This document shows, in pieces, positions 18,249 to 25,723 of a DNA stretch of 41,510 nt. The stretch's first letter is position 1. The number at the start of each line of letters is the position of its first letter. The notes beneath the pieces were generated by a model. That model was not told where the DNA came from, ran no database searches, and saw nothing but the letters and a program-made list of their open reading frames with translations. The position numbers and the translations under genes were made by a program. This DNA is from DASRAJ01 sp039920305. Its GTDB lineage: Bacteria > Bacteroidota > Bacteroidia > Chitinophagales > UBA10324. The DNA is taken from NCBI GenBank assembly GCA_039920305.1, contig JBDSEA010000078.1:1-41510 (forward strand). Direction: 5' to 3'.

Positions 18249-18518
18249 TTACCATGAGGCTTTTGTAACGCCCGGGATTTTTCCATTCAGAGCCAGGTCG
18301 CGAAATTTATTTCTGCACACACCAAATTCACCGATATAACCCCTGGGTCGGCCGGTAAGCTGGCAGCGGTTGTGATGCCGTACGGGTGAAGCATTCTTTG
18401 GTAACTTGTCTAAGGCAGCATAATCACCTGCTGCTTTCAATGCCTTTCTCCTGACTGCATATTTTGCAATCATGCGGTCACGCTTGCGCTCCCTTGCCTT
18501 AACTGATTCCTTTGCCAT
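18249..18518 (-). CDS. rpsN: 30S ribosomal protein S14, zinc-free long form
   Basis: The 89 residues (MAKESVKARERKRDRMIAKY to GKIPGVTKASW) correspond to the long S14 type. It has only two isolated cysteines (in NRCQLTGRPRG and FGVCRNKF) and lacks the CxxC pairs of the zinc-binding short form. It starts 2 bases after rplE ends. Confidence 0.99.
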   Translation of the reverse strand: MAKESVKARERKRDRMIAKYAVRRKALKAAGDYAALDKLPKNASPVRHHNRCQLTGRPRGYIGEFGVCRNKFRDLALNGKIPGVTKASW

Positions 18519-18520
18519 GG

Positions 18521-19078
18521 TTATTTTTCTTTTTTAAATGGAATTCCTAACTCTTGTAACAATGCTTTTGCCTCATCATCCGTTGTTGCCGTAGTAACAA
18601 AGGTGATATCCATGCCACCGATCCTGGTGACTTTATCTATGTCAATTTCAGGAAAGATGATTTGCTCGGTTATCCCGAGTGTATAATTTCCCCTTCCATC
18701 AAAACTTTTATCGTTTACACCCTTAAAATCACGGACACGCGGTAGCGAGGCAGAGATGAGCCGATCGATAAATTCATACATTTTATTTCCCCGCAGCGTA
18801 ACACGAACACCAATGGGTGTGTTAACCCGCAGCTTGAAATTGGAAATATCTTTTTTTGACTTGGTTGAAACTGCTCTCTGGCCTGCAATGGTTGTCATTT
18901 CTGCCAGTGCAGAATCAATTAATTTTTTATCGGCCGTAGCAGCACCTACACCCTGGTTCAGGCAAATTTTCTCGAGGCGGGGAACCTGCATAACAGTTGT
19001 ATAACTGAATTGCTTCATTAATGCCGGCACCACAGCTTCACTGTATTGCTTTTTTAATCTTGGCGTGTACTTTTCCAT
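18521..19078 (-). CDS. rplE: 50S ribosomal protein L5
   Basis: The 185 residues include VPRLEKICLNQGVGAATADK, RGNKMYEFIDRLISASLPRV and IGGMDITFVTTATTDDEAKA. L5 binds 5S rRNA and forms an intersubunit bridge with S13. It lies 1 base after rplX and 2 before rpsN, so these three are tightly packed. Confidence 0.99.
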   Translation of the reverse strand: MEKYTPRLKKQYSEAVVPALMKQFSYTTVMQVPRLEKICLNQGVGAATADKKLIDSALAEMTTIAGQRAVSTKSKKDISNFKLRVNTPIGVRVTLRGNKMYEFIDRLISASLPRVRDFKGVNDKSFDGRGNYTLGITEQIIFPEIDIDKVTRIGGMDITFVTTATTDDEAKALLQELGIPFKKEK

Positions 19079-19079
19079 T

Positions 19080-19418
19080 TTATTTTATTACTTCATTTGA
19101 ACGTTTGGAATACCGGACAGATTTTCCACCCGATGCCGGATCAGTTCTTCTTCCCATGCGGGTGGGCTTGCCATCCTTGGGATCAAGCAATGCTAATTTT
19201 GAGATCTGAATGGCTGCCTCCTTTTTTACAATTCCACCTTGGGTGTTTTTTGCATTAGGCTTGGTATGCTTGCTCACGATGTTTACACCTTCAACAAAAG
19301 CTTTTCCCTCATCAACCAGCACTTCAAGAACACGTCCTTTTTTCCCTTTATCATCTCCTGACAGGATGTAAACCAGGTCATTTTTTTTAACGTGAATTTT
19401 TGGCTTAAAGCGACTCAT
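19080..19418 (-). CDS. rplX: 50S ribosomal protein L24
   Basis: The 112 residues hold a KOW motif at about 14-40 (DLVYILSGDDKGKKGRVLEV), NIVSKHTKPNAKNTQGGIVK and the C-terminal MGRRTDPASGGKSVRYSKRS. L24 is an early assembly-initiator protein of the large subunit. It follows rplN by 26 bases. Confidence 0.99.
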   Translation of the reverse strand: MSRFKPKIHVKKNDLVYILSGDDKGKKGRVLEVLVDEGKAFVEGVNIVSKHTKPNAKNTQGGIVKKEAAIQISKLALLDPKDGKPTRMGRRTDPASGGKSVRYSKRSNEVIK

Positions 19419-19444
19419 CTTTTTTGTTTTATAATCCTGAATTC

Positions 19445-19813
19445 TTATAATACTTCCGGTGCTAATGATACAATTTTCATATACTGCTTTTCACGAAGCT
19501 CCCTGGCAACCGGACCAAAAATCCGGGTACCACGTGGTTCATCCTGAGGGCTAAGCAAAACACAGGCGTTGTCATCAAAGCGGATATAACTGCCATCTTT
19601 TCTCCTGATCCTATGTTTAGTTCTAACAATAATTGCTTTGGAAACTGTACCTTTTTTAAGTGGTCCGTTCGGAATCACATCCTTAGCAGTAACAACTACT
19701 ACATCTCCAAGGGTTGCATAACGCTGTGAAGTGTGACCAAGAATACGGATTACCAGTACCTCACGAGCACCGCTGTTATCGGCAACTGTTAATCTTGATT
19801 CAGTCTGGATCAT
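19445..19813 (-). CDS. rplN: 50S ribosomal protein L14
   Basis: The 122 residues start with MIQTESRLTVADNSGAREVL and end with VARELREKQYMKIVSLAPEV and L. L14 contacts L19 and 16S rRNA at an intersubunit bridge. The gap of 83 bases before it (from rpsQ) is longer than most in this region and shows no clear signal. Confidence 0.99.
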   Translation of the reverse strand: MIQTESRLTVADNSGAREVLVIRILGHTSQRYATLGDVVVVTAKDVIPNGPLKKGTVSKAIIVRTKHRIRRKDGSYIRFDDNACVLLSPQDEPRGTRIFGPVARELREKQYMKIVSLAPEVL

Positions 19814-19896
19814 CTGGTGTTCGGGTTTCTTGTATTCGATCTCGGATTTAATACAAACGAAATCTGTTTACTGTTTATCAAAAAAAATTCTTTCTA

Positions 19897-20151
19897 TTAC
19901 TTAACTTTCTGCACAATCTCCACCAATCGCCAGCATTTATTCTTGCTTAGCGGTCGTGTTTCCATAATGCGGACAAGATCACCGATTGAAGCTTCCTGCT
20001 TTTCATCATGTGCCAGCAGCTTTGCTGTCTTCTTGATGAACTTTCCATAAAGCGGATGCATGACCCTGCGCTCAATGGCAACAGTAATGGTCTTATTCAT
20101 CTTGTTGCTGGTAACAACACCGGTACGCTGTTTTCTTAATGATCTTTCCAT
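19897..20151 (-). CDS. rpsQ: 30S ribosomal protein S17
   Basis: This 84-residue OB-fold protein has RKQRTGVVTSNKMNKTITVA, RRVMHPLYGKFIKKTAK and IGDLVRIMETRPLSKNKCWR. It binds 16S rRNA early in assembly. It follows rpmC by 19 bases. Confidence 0.99.
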   Translation of the reverse strand: MERSLRKQRTGVVTSNKMNKTITVAIERRVMHPLYGKFIKKTAKLLAHDEKQEASIGDLVRIMETRPLSKNKCWRLVEIVQKVK

Positions 20152-20170
20152 GAATGCTTACTCCTTGTGC

Positions 20171-20380
20171 TTATGATTTTGTTGCTTCTTTTTCGCGTTT
20201 TGTTATCTCGGTTTTCATTCTTGCAATATCACGCCGCATCTGCCTGATCCTGGTCGGACTTTCGATTTGGGATACTGTATGATTGAACTGCAGTTTTGTG
20301 TATTGTGCACGATCATCTTTCAGCTTCTCAGCCAATTCCTGATCTGTAAGGTCCTTTAAGTTTAATTTTTTCGCCGGCAT
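20171..20380 (-). CDS. rpmC: 50S ribosomal protein L29
   Basis: The 69-residue helical protein has LNLKDLTDQELAEKLKDDRA and SPTRIRQMRRDIARMKTEI. L29 sits beside the exit tunnel near L23 and helps dock signal recognition particle and trigger factor. Gene order rplP-rpmC-rpsQ is canonical. Confidence 0.98.
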   Translation of the reverse strand: MPAKKLNLKDLTDQELAEKLKDDRAQYTKLQFNHTVSQIESPTRIRQMRRDIARMKTEITKREKEATKS

Positions 20381-20432
20381 CTTTTTGATAATCGTTATTG
20401 TTAAAAATTATTCCTGAGCATTTCAATTTCAG

Positions 20433-20852
20433 TTATGCTTTGTAATCTCTTGCAATAATAAATTTCGTCATTACCGGGAGCTTATCTGCTGCAAGCTTCA
20501 TTGCATCTTTAGCTGTTTGTACAGGCACTCCCGTAGCTTCAAACAAAATTCTGCCTGGTTTTACAACGGCTACCCATCCTTCCGGGTTACCCTTACCTTT
20601 CCCCATACGCACCTCCTGTGGCTTGGCTGTTCTCGGTTTATCAGGAAACACCCTTATCCAGACCTGACCTTCACGCTTCATATGGCGCGTTAATGCAATC
20701 CGCGCTGCTTCCAATTGCTTTTCAGTTACCCATGCAGGCTCCAATGTCTTCAATCCGAATGAACCGAAGGCAAGAGTTGCACCGCGGTAATCATTACCCT
20801 TCATGCGACCACGCTGGGTTTTACGATACTTGGTTTTTTTCGGTTGTAGCAT
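20433..20852 (-). CDS. rplP: 50S ribosomal protein L16
   Basis: The 139 residues include KTKYRKTQRGRMKGNDYRGA, ALTRHMKREGQVWIRVFPDK and VRMGKGKGNPEGWVAVVKPG. L16 lines the A-site side of the peptidyl-transferase region. Length agrees with other bacterial L16 proteins. Confidence 0.99.
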   Translation of the reverse strand: MLQPKKTKYRKTQRGRMKGNDYRGATLAFGSFGLKTLEPAWVTEKQLEAARIALTRHMKREGQVWIRVFPDKPRTAKPQEVRMGKGKGNPEGWVAVVKPGRILFEATGVPVQTAKDAMKLAADKLPVMTKFIIARDYKA

Positions 20853-20934
20853 TTTACAATTAAATTTTCTTCATGATACTCCTTACTCCGGATAATGCTT
20901 TTTAAAGGTTCTTATAAGTTACGGTATAAAGAAT

Positions 20935-21702
20935 CTATTGCCTTCTCTCTCCCCTGCCTCGTCCACCACCACCCCTTCTTCTGTCACCACCTCTGTCACC
21001 ACGTTCTCCCCTGTCACTGCCTCTCTGAGGTTTACCTTCAGCGGCTTTCTGACCTATATTGGGTGAAAGATCACGCTTACCATAAATTTCTCCCCTGCAA
21101 ATCCATACTTTAATTCCAATTTTGCCATATACCGTTTGCGCTTCTCCTAACGCGTAATCAATATCAGCCCGGAAAGTGTGCAGCGGCACCCTTCCCTGCT
21201 TTGCCTCTTCTGACCGTGCTATTTCCGCACCGCCTAATCTTCCGCTTACCCTGATCTTGATGCCCTCAGCTCCCATCCGCATGGTTGAAGCAATAGACAT
21301 TTTAACAGCACGGCGATAGTTGATGCGTGCTTCAAGCTGGCGTGCAATGGAATCAGCAACAATTGCAGCATCAACTTCGGGACGGCGTATTTCTACAATA
21401 TTGATCTGAACTTCCTTATCAGATATTTTTTTCAGCTCTTCCTTGATGCGATCGATTTCGCCCCCTCCTTTACCGATAATAATTCCTGGTCGCGAAGTGT
21501 GGATGGTGATGGTGATCCGGTTAAGAGTTCGCTCAATAACTATTTGTGCAATCCCGCCTTTGGTAATTCTGGCACGCAGGTAAGTACGTATCTTTTCATC
21601 GCCAATGAGCTTTTCTGCGAATTCTTTACCACCATACCAGTTAGATTCCCATCCGCGGATGATCCCTAACCTGTTGCCTATCGGATTTGCTTTTTGTCCC
21701 AC
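20935..21702 (-). CDS. rpsC: 30S ribosomal protein S3 with Gly/Arg-rich tail
   Basis: The 255 residues contain a type II KH domain with GIIIGKGGGEI at about 73-83 and the C-terminal S3 domain (INYRRAVKMSIASTMRMGAE, GRLGGAEIAR, GEAQTVYGKIGIKVWICRGE). S3 forms part of the mRNA entry channel and helicase site. From about residue 219 a low-complexity tail of Arg, Gly and Asp repeats follows (RGERGDRGGD, RRRGGGGRGR), resembling an RGG-type RNA-binding tail; E. coli S3 lacks this composition. Confidence 0.99.
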   Translation of the reverse strand: MGQKANPIGNRLGIIRGWESNWYGGKEFAEKLIGDEKIRTYLRARITKGGIAQIVIERTLNRITITIHTSRPGIIIGKGGGEIDRIKEELKKISDKEVQINIVEIRRPEVDAAIVADSIARQLEARINYRRAVKMSIASTMRMGAEGIKIRVSGRLGGAEIARSEEAKQGRVPLHTFRADIDYALGEAQTVYGKIGIKVWICRGEIYGKRDLSPNIGQKAAEGKPQRGSDRGERGDRGGDRRRGGGGRGRGERRQ

Positions 21703-21775
21703 TGAATTAGTTTCCTGTTTGTTTTATAAAGTTTTAAAATTAAAAGTCATTGAATATTGACCATTCACCCAATTT

Positions 21776-22315
21776 TTATTCTGCCGCTGATGCAATTTCT
21801 TCCGTGCTTACAGCTTTTTTCCTCCGTCTTCCTGATCTTTTTACAACTTTCTGCCCTGCGTTTTCCGCTATAGTTACCGGCGGCTCCAAAGGGGTTGGTT
21901 CTTCTGCTGATCCTTTAGCTAATTTCCTTTCCTGTTCCATCATCAATTTTGAATCTACAATAATGGTGATGTGATTGGAACGCTTGCGTTTCTTAAATGC
22001 CCGGCCATGTGGGGCAGGAAGCCAGCGCTTGATCATTGCACCCCCGTCAACATAAATTATTTTTATGAATAGTTGTGCATCTTCAACCCGGGTAGCTGAC
22101 CGCTTTTCTTCTTCTGCCAATACCTGTTCCTTTTTTTCCCAATTATCAATTGCCGATCGCAGCAATTTAGACATAGGCGCAGCACCGGCTTTTGAGGCAT
22201 GCTGTAATATATTTAACGCCCTTTCCACATCCACGCCTCTCACAAGGTCAGCCACGTAACGCATTTTACGCGGGGAAGTGGGATAGTTTACTAATCGTGC
22301 TGTTGCTTCTGCCAT
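21776..22315 (-). CDS. rplV: 50S ribosomal protein L22 with C-terminal extension
   Basis: The core (about 1-122) has ARLVNYPTSPRKMRYVADLV, a tunnel-lining hairpin region and LPAPHGRAFKKRKRSNHIT. L22 lines the exit tunnel and is a site of macrolide resistance. Its 179 residues exceed the roughly 110 of E. coli L22 because of a Glu/Pro/Lys/Arg-rich tail from about 123 to the end. A charged stretch near residues 60-78 also looks expanded. Confidence 0.98.
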   Translation of the reverse strand: MAEATARLVNYPTSPRKMRYVADLVRGVDVERALNILQHASKAGAAPMSKLLRSAIDNWEKKEQVLAEEEKRSATRVEDAQLFIKIIYVDGGAMIKRWLPAPHGRAFKKRKRSNHITIIVDSKLMMEQERKLAKGSAEEPTPLEPPVTIAENAGQKVVKRSGRRRKKAVSTEEIASAAE

Positions 22316-22327
22316 GACCTGAAAAAT

Positions 22328-22606
22328 TTAAGCTGTAGACTCTATTTTCTTTGATGAATGACCTCTGAAGTTTCTTGTAGGTGAAAATTCACCGAGCTTA
22401 TGACCAACCATATTCTCACTGACATATATTGGAATGAACTTATTTCCATTATGAACTGCAAAGGTGTGACCTACAAATTCAGGAGTAATGGTAGAGCGGC
22501 GGGACCATGTTTTGATCACCGTCTTTTTACCGGATTGAATCAGCTTATCCACTTTCTTCTGAAGTGAATGCTCGATATAGGGTCCTTTTTTAATACTTCT
22601 TGCCAT
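22328..22606 (-). CDS. rpsS: 30S ribosomal protein S19
   Basis: The 92 residues have MARSIKKGPYIEHSLQKKVD, KTWSRRSTITPEFVGHTFAV and VGHKLGEFSPTRNFRGHSSK. S19 binds S13 in the small-subunit head. It lies between rplB and rplV, 12 bases before rplV. Confidence 0.99.
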   Translation of the reverse strand: MARSIKKGPYIEHSLQKKVDKLIQSGKKTVIKTWSRRSTITPEFVGHTFAVHNGNKFIPIYVSENMVGHKLGEFSPTRNFRGHSSKKIESTA

Positions 22607-22654
22607 GAGATAAAATAATTATTTATTCATTATATTACGATGAGGTTCAGTTAA

Positions 22655-23482
22655 TTACTTTTTCGGTCTTCTGCTGATGATATACTGGTTTGACGGGTTT
22701 TTGGGATGTCTTGTTTTCATTCCTTTGGAATATTTGCCTGTTCTTGACCTCGGGTGACCCCCTGATGCCTTGCCCTCGCCCCCTCCCATCGGGTGATCAA
22801 CAGGATTCATTGCAACACCACGAACACGGGGACGAATTCCTTTCCATCTGTTTCTCCCTGCTTTACCTGCCCTTTCAGTGATCCGATCCGGGTTGGACGC
22901 AGAACCAATGGTAGCCATGCAACTCGAAAGCACCCGTCTCAATTCGCCTGATGGCAATTTTATTACTGCATATTTTTCTTCTTTGTTTGTAAGCTGCGCA
23001 CCAGCCCCGGCGCTGCGCACCATTGCCGCACCCTGACCGGGATGCAATTCAATATTATGTATCATGGTACCGAGCGGAATATTCTGAAGCGGAAGGGCAT
23101 TTCCGATTTCAGGTGGCGCATCTGCACCGCTCATAATAGCTTGTCCCACTTTTAAACCATGCGGGGCAATGATGTATCGCTTATCACCATCCTTATAATG
23201 AATGAGGGCAATAAATGCAGAGCGGTTCGGATCGTATTCAATGGTTTTTACTTCACCGGAAACACCTGGTTTATTTCTTTTAAAATCAATAATCCGGTAT
23301 TGATGCTTATGGCCGCCTCCAATATACCGCATAGCACGGTGACCAGAGCTGTTTCTTCCACCAGTCTTCTTCATAGAAGTCAGCAGGCTTTTCTCGGGCG
23401 TATCAGAAGTAATTTCAGCATAGTCATTGCTGATCTTAAATCTGGTTCCCGGGGTTACGGGGTTGAATTTCCTGGTTGCCAT
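22655..23482 (-). CDS. rplB: 50S ribosomal protein L2
   Basis: The 275 residues have GGGHKHQYRIIDFKRNK, the RNA-binding domain with PLGTMIHNIELHPGQGAAMV and the C-terminal GVAMNPVDHPMGGGEGKASG that carries the conserved His near the peptidyl-transferase centre. L2 is required for subunit association and peptide transfer. The 117-base gap before it (from rplW) is AT-rich and low in complexity. Confidence 0.99.
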   Translation of the reverse strand: MATRKFNPVTPGTRFKISNDYAEITSDTPEKSLLTSMKKTGGRNSSGHRAMRYIGGGHKHQYRIIDFKRNKPGVSGEVKTIEYDPNRSAFIALIHYKDGDKRYIIAPHGLKVGQAIMSGADAPPEIGNALPLQNIPLGTMIHNIELHPGQGAAMVRSAGAGAQLTNKEEKYAVIKLPSGELRRVLSSCMATIGSASNPDRITERAGKAGRNRWKGIRPRVRGVAMNPVDHPMGGGEGKASGGHPRSRTGKYSKGMKTRHPKNPSNQYIISRRPKK

Positions 23483-23599
23483 ATGATAGTTTTAAAAATG
23501 GAAAATGGAAAATAGAAAATAGTGAGACTGCCATGAAGTTGTTCTCTTTCGCATTTCTTTACCATTTTTCATTCTCTATTTCTCTTTTCTTCTTTCTTA

Positions 23600-23893
23600 T
23601 CAGACATTTGCATAAAAATCTATCGTCTCTCCCTTCGCTAAGGTTACGTATGCCTTCTTATAGGATTGCTTCATTCCACGGCTCATCCCCTTTTTTGTGT
23701 TTCGGGTTTTTGCTTTACCCGGCACCATCACTGTTTTTACTGCATTCACCGTTACACCGTACATTTTTTCCACCTCTCCCTTGATCTGAATTTTGTTAGC
23801 GGTTTTTGAAACAATGAAACCAACCTGATTCAGCTTCAGGTTAAGGTTGTTCATCTTTTCAGAAATCAATGGACTTATCAGTATCTCAGCCAT
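23600..23893 (-). CDS. rplW: 50S ribosomal protein L23
   Basis: The 97 residues show ILISPLISEKMNNLNLKLNQ, FIVSKTANKIQIKGEVEKMY and VNAVKTVMVPGKAKTR. L23 is the docking site for trigger factor and signal recognition particle at the tunnel exit. It starts 5 bases after rplD ends. Confidence 0.98.
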   Translation of the reverse strand: MAEILISPLISEKMNNLNLKLNQVGFIVSKTANKIQIKGEVEKMYGVTVNAVKTVMVPGKAKTRNTKKGMSRGMKQSYKKAYVTLAKGETIDFYANV

Positions 23894-23898
23894 AATTC

Positions 23899-24528
23899 TT
23901 AGTTCTTTTCCTGGTTCCCGAAATGCTTTAAGCTGCCTTCTGTAAATACCAGTGTATTTGCATTCAATATCTCATAGGTATTCAGATCACTCACACGTGC
24001 TACCCTGCTTTTTTTAAGGTTGCGGCTTGCAATCCTAAGATTTTCATTCGCTTCATTTACCACTACAAGTATTTTCTTTGAATGAATTCCAAGGCTTTTT
24101 AAAATTCCATGGAAGCCTTTTGTTTTATGGTCTTCAAGCTGGAAATCTTCAATTACTGCAATTCCATTTTCCTTTGCTTTATAAGTAAGCGCTGATCTTC
24201 TTGCGAGATCTTTTACCTTTTGGTTAAGCTTGAAGCTGTAATCACGCGGCCTTGGGCCAAACACCCTTCCGCCTCCAACGTTGAGCGGACTTTTTATACT
24301 TCCCTTCCGTGAGCCTCCGGTTCCTTTCTGGCGATGAAGCTTTCGGGTAGAGCCTGATATTTCAGATTTCTCCTTGGATTTATGTGTGCCCTGGCGCTGA
24401 TTCGCCATATACTGTTTCACAGCAAGATAAATGGCATGGTCATTCGGCTCCATAGCGAAATATGCATCTGGAAGAATAATTGATCTTCCTGCTTTGCTGC
24501 CATCCGTTTTTAATACTTCCAGTTCCAT
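23899..24528 (-). CDS. rplD: 50S ribosomal protein L4
   Basis: The 209 residues include the extended loop that reaches the tunnel (SGSTRKLHRQKGTGGSRKGS, GGGRVFGPRPRDYSFKLNQK). In gammaproteobacteria L4 represses the S10 operon through its leader. The rpsJ leader here is apparently only about 20-30 bases long, so that mode of control is unlikely. Confidence 0.99.
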   Translation of the reverse strand: MELEVLKTDGSKAGRSIILPDAYFAMEPNDHAIYLAVKQYMANQRQGTHKSKEKSEISGSTRKLHRQKGTGGSRKGSIKSPLNVGGGRVFGPRPRDYSFKLNQKVKDLARRSALTYKAKENGIAVIEDFQLEDHKTKGFHGILKSLGIHSKKILVVVNEANENLRIASRNLKKSRVARVSDLNTYEILNANTLVFTEGSLKHFGNQEKN

Positions 24529-24585
24529 TTTTGATTCGTTAACGGGGAATCGTTATCTGTTGATTATTCAGAAAAATTCCGGGAT

Positions 24586-25203
24586 TCAGTTTTTTATTAA
24601 AAGATAACCTCCTGTAGGGCCGGGCACACATCCGTTTACTACAAGAAGATTTTTATCAGGAAAAACTTTCAGCACTTTTACGTTTCTCATCTTCACATTC
24701 TTACCACCATCTCTTCCACCCATCCGCATCCCCTTCATTACCCGTGAGGCATCAGAAGAGTTACCGATGGAGCCGGGTGCACGGCTGCGATCATGCTGTC
24801 CATGTGACTGACCTCCTACACCATGAAATCCATGGCGCTTCACTACTCCCTGAAATCCTTTCCCCTTGGAAGTGCCGGTAATATGAACCTGCTCACCTTC
24901 AGCAAAAATTTCTACCGTTACTGTATCTCCGGCAGCTTTTTCAATTGGAAAATCGCGCATCTCAACAACTTTGCGCTTTGGCGGAGTATTGCTCTTTGCA
25001 AAGTGCTTGAGGAGAGCTTTGGTAGTGTTCTTTTCTTTCTTGGTACCAAACCCTAACTGAACTGCATTGTATCCGTCAATTTCGGTGGTCTTCACTTGCG
25101 TAACGACACAGGGACCTGCCTCGATGAGCGTACAGGAAATATTCCTTCCCGTGCTATCAAAGTAGCTTGTCATTCCTAATTTTTTTCCAATAATTCCTTT
25201 CAC
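24586..25203 (-). CDS. rplC: 50S ribosomal protein L3
   Basis: The 205 residues begin MKGIIGKKLGMTSYFDSTGR and include the central loop that approaches the peptidyl-transferase centre (GVVKRHGFHGVGGQSHGQHD, RAPGSIGNSSDASRVMKGMR). It is an assembly initiator. It follows rpsJ by 23 bases. Confidence 0.99.
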   Translation of the reverse strand: MKGIIGKKLGMTSYFDSTGRNISCTLIEAGPCVVTQVKTTEIDGYNAVQLGFGTKKEKNTTKALLKHFAKSNTPPKRKVVEMRDFPIEKAAGDTVTVEIFAEGEQVHITGTSKGKGFQGVVKRHGFHGVGGQSHGQHDRSRAPGSIGNSSDASRVMKGMRMGGRDGGKNVKMRNVKVLKVFPDKNLLVVNGCVPGPTGGYLLIKN

Positions 25204-25226
25204 TTGCTGGTGCTGGTTTAAATTGG

Positions 25227-25532
25227 TTATCCCTTTATACTAATCTCAACACCACTGGGCAGTTCTAATTTGCTCAGCGCATCCACCGTTTTGGATGATG
25301 AGGTATAGATGTCAAGCAATCGCTTGTATGTACACAGCTTGAATTGTTCGCGCGCCTTTTTATTTACGTGCGGTGAGCGAAGAACGGTGAAGGTTTTTTG
25401 CTCGGTGGGCAGGGGTATTGGTCCTGCTACAACTGCACCGGTGCTGCGAACGGTCTTCACAATCTTCTCACAACTTTTATCTACGAGCATATGATCGTAC
25501 GATAGTAATTTAATCCTGATTCGCTGTGCCAT
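25227..25532 (-). CDS. rpsJ: 30S ribosomal protein S10
   Basis: The 101 residues (MAQRIRIKLLSYDHMLVDKS, VAGPIPLPTEQKTFTVLRSP) are full-length S10, which belongs to the small-subunit head and doubles as NusE in transcription antitermination. It is the first gene of the supercluster and has its own likely promoter. Elongation factor and S7/S12 genes, often found just upstream, are not in this window. Confidence 0.99.
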   Translation of the reverse strand: MAQRIRIKLLSYDHMLVDKSCEKIVKTVRSTGAVVAGPIPLPTEQKTFTVLRSPHVNKKAREQFKLCTYKRLLDIYTSSSKTVDALSKLELPSGVEISIKG

Positions 25533-25561
25533 TAAGTCAAAGAGCTTTTAAAAAGGGAGGG

Positions 25562-25592
25562 CAAAAATAAGAGTTGTTTCGGGAAAAGCAAT
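25562..25592 (-). promoter_or_regulatory. Likely promoter of the rpsJ-rplQ supercluster
   Basis: On the minus strand TATTTTTG (25562-25569) fits the TAnnTTTG -7 box, and ATTG (25589-25592) lies 19 bases upstream as a partial TTTG -33 box. Transcription would start near 25555, giving a leader of roughly 20-25 bases before the rpsJ ATG. No stronger candidate occurs between rpsJ and the next gene, and all 30 genes downstream are co-oriented. Confidence 0.55.
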
Positions 25593-25723
25593 GGGATGAT
25601 GAAATTTAATTTGATAAGAGGTCGATGTGTTTAAACAGGATATTTTATTTAGGGGAATTCTCACTATATGACCGGGTAAATGGAACAGCATTCTAATAAT
25701 ATTCAAAATGCAGAATACAACAC

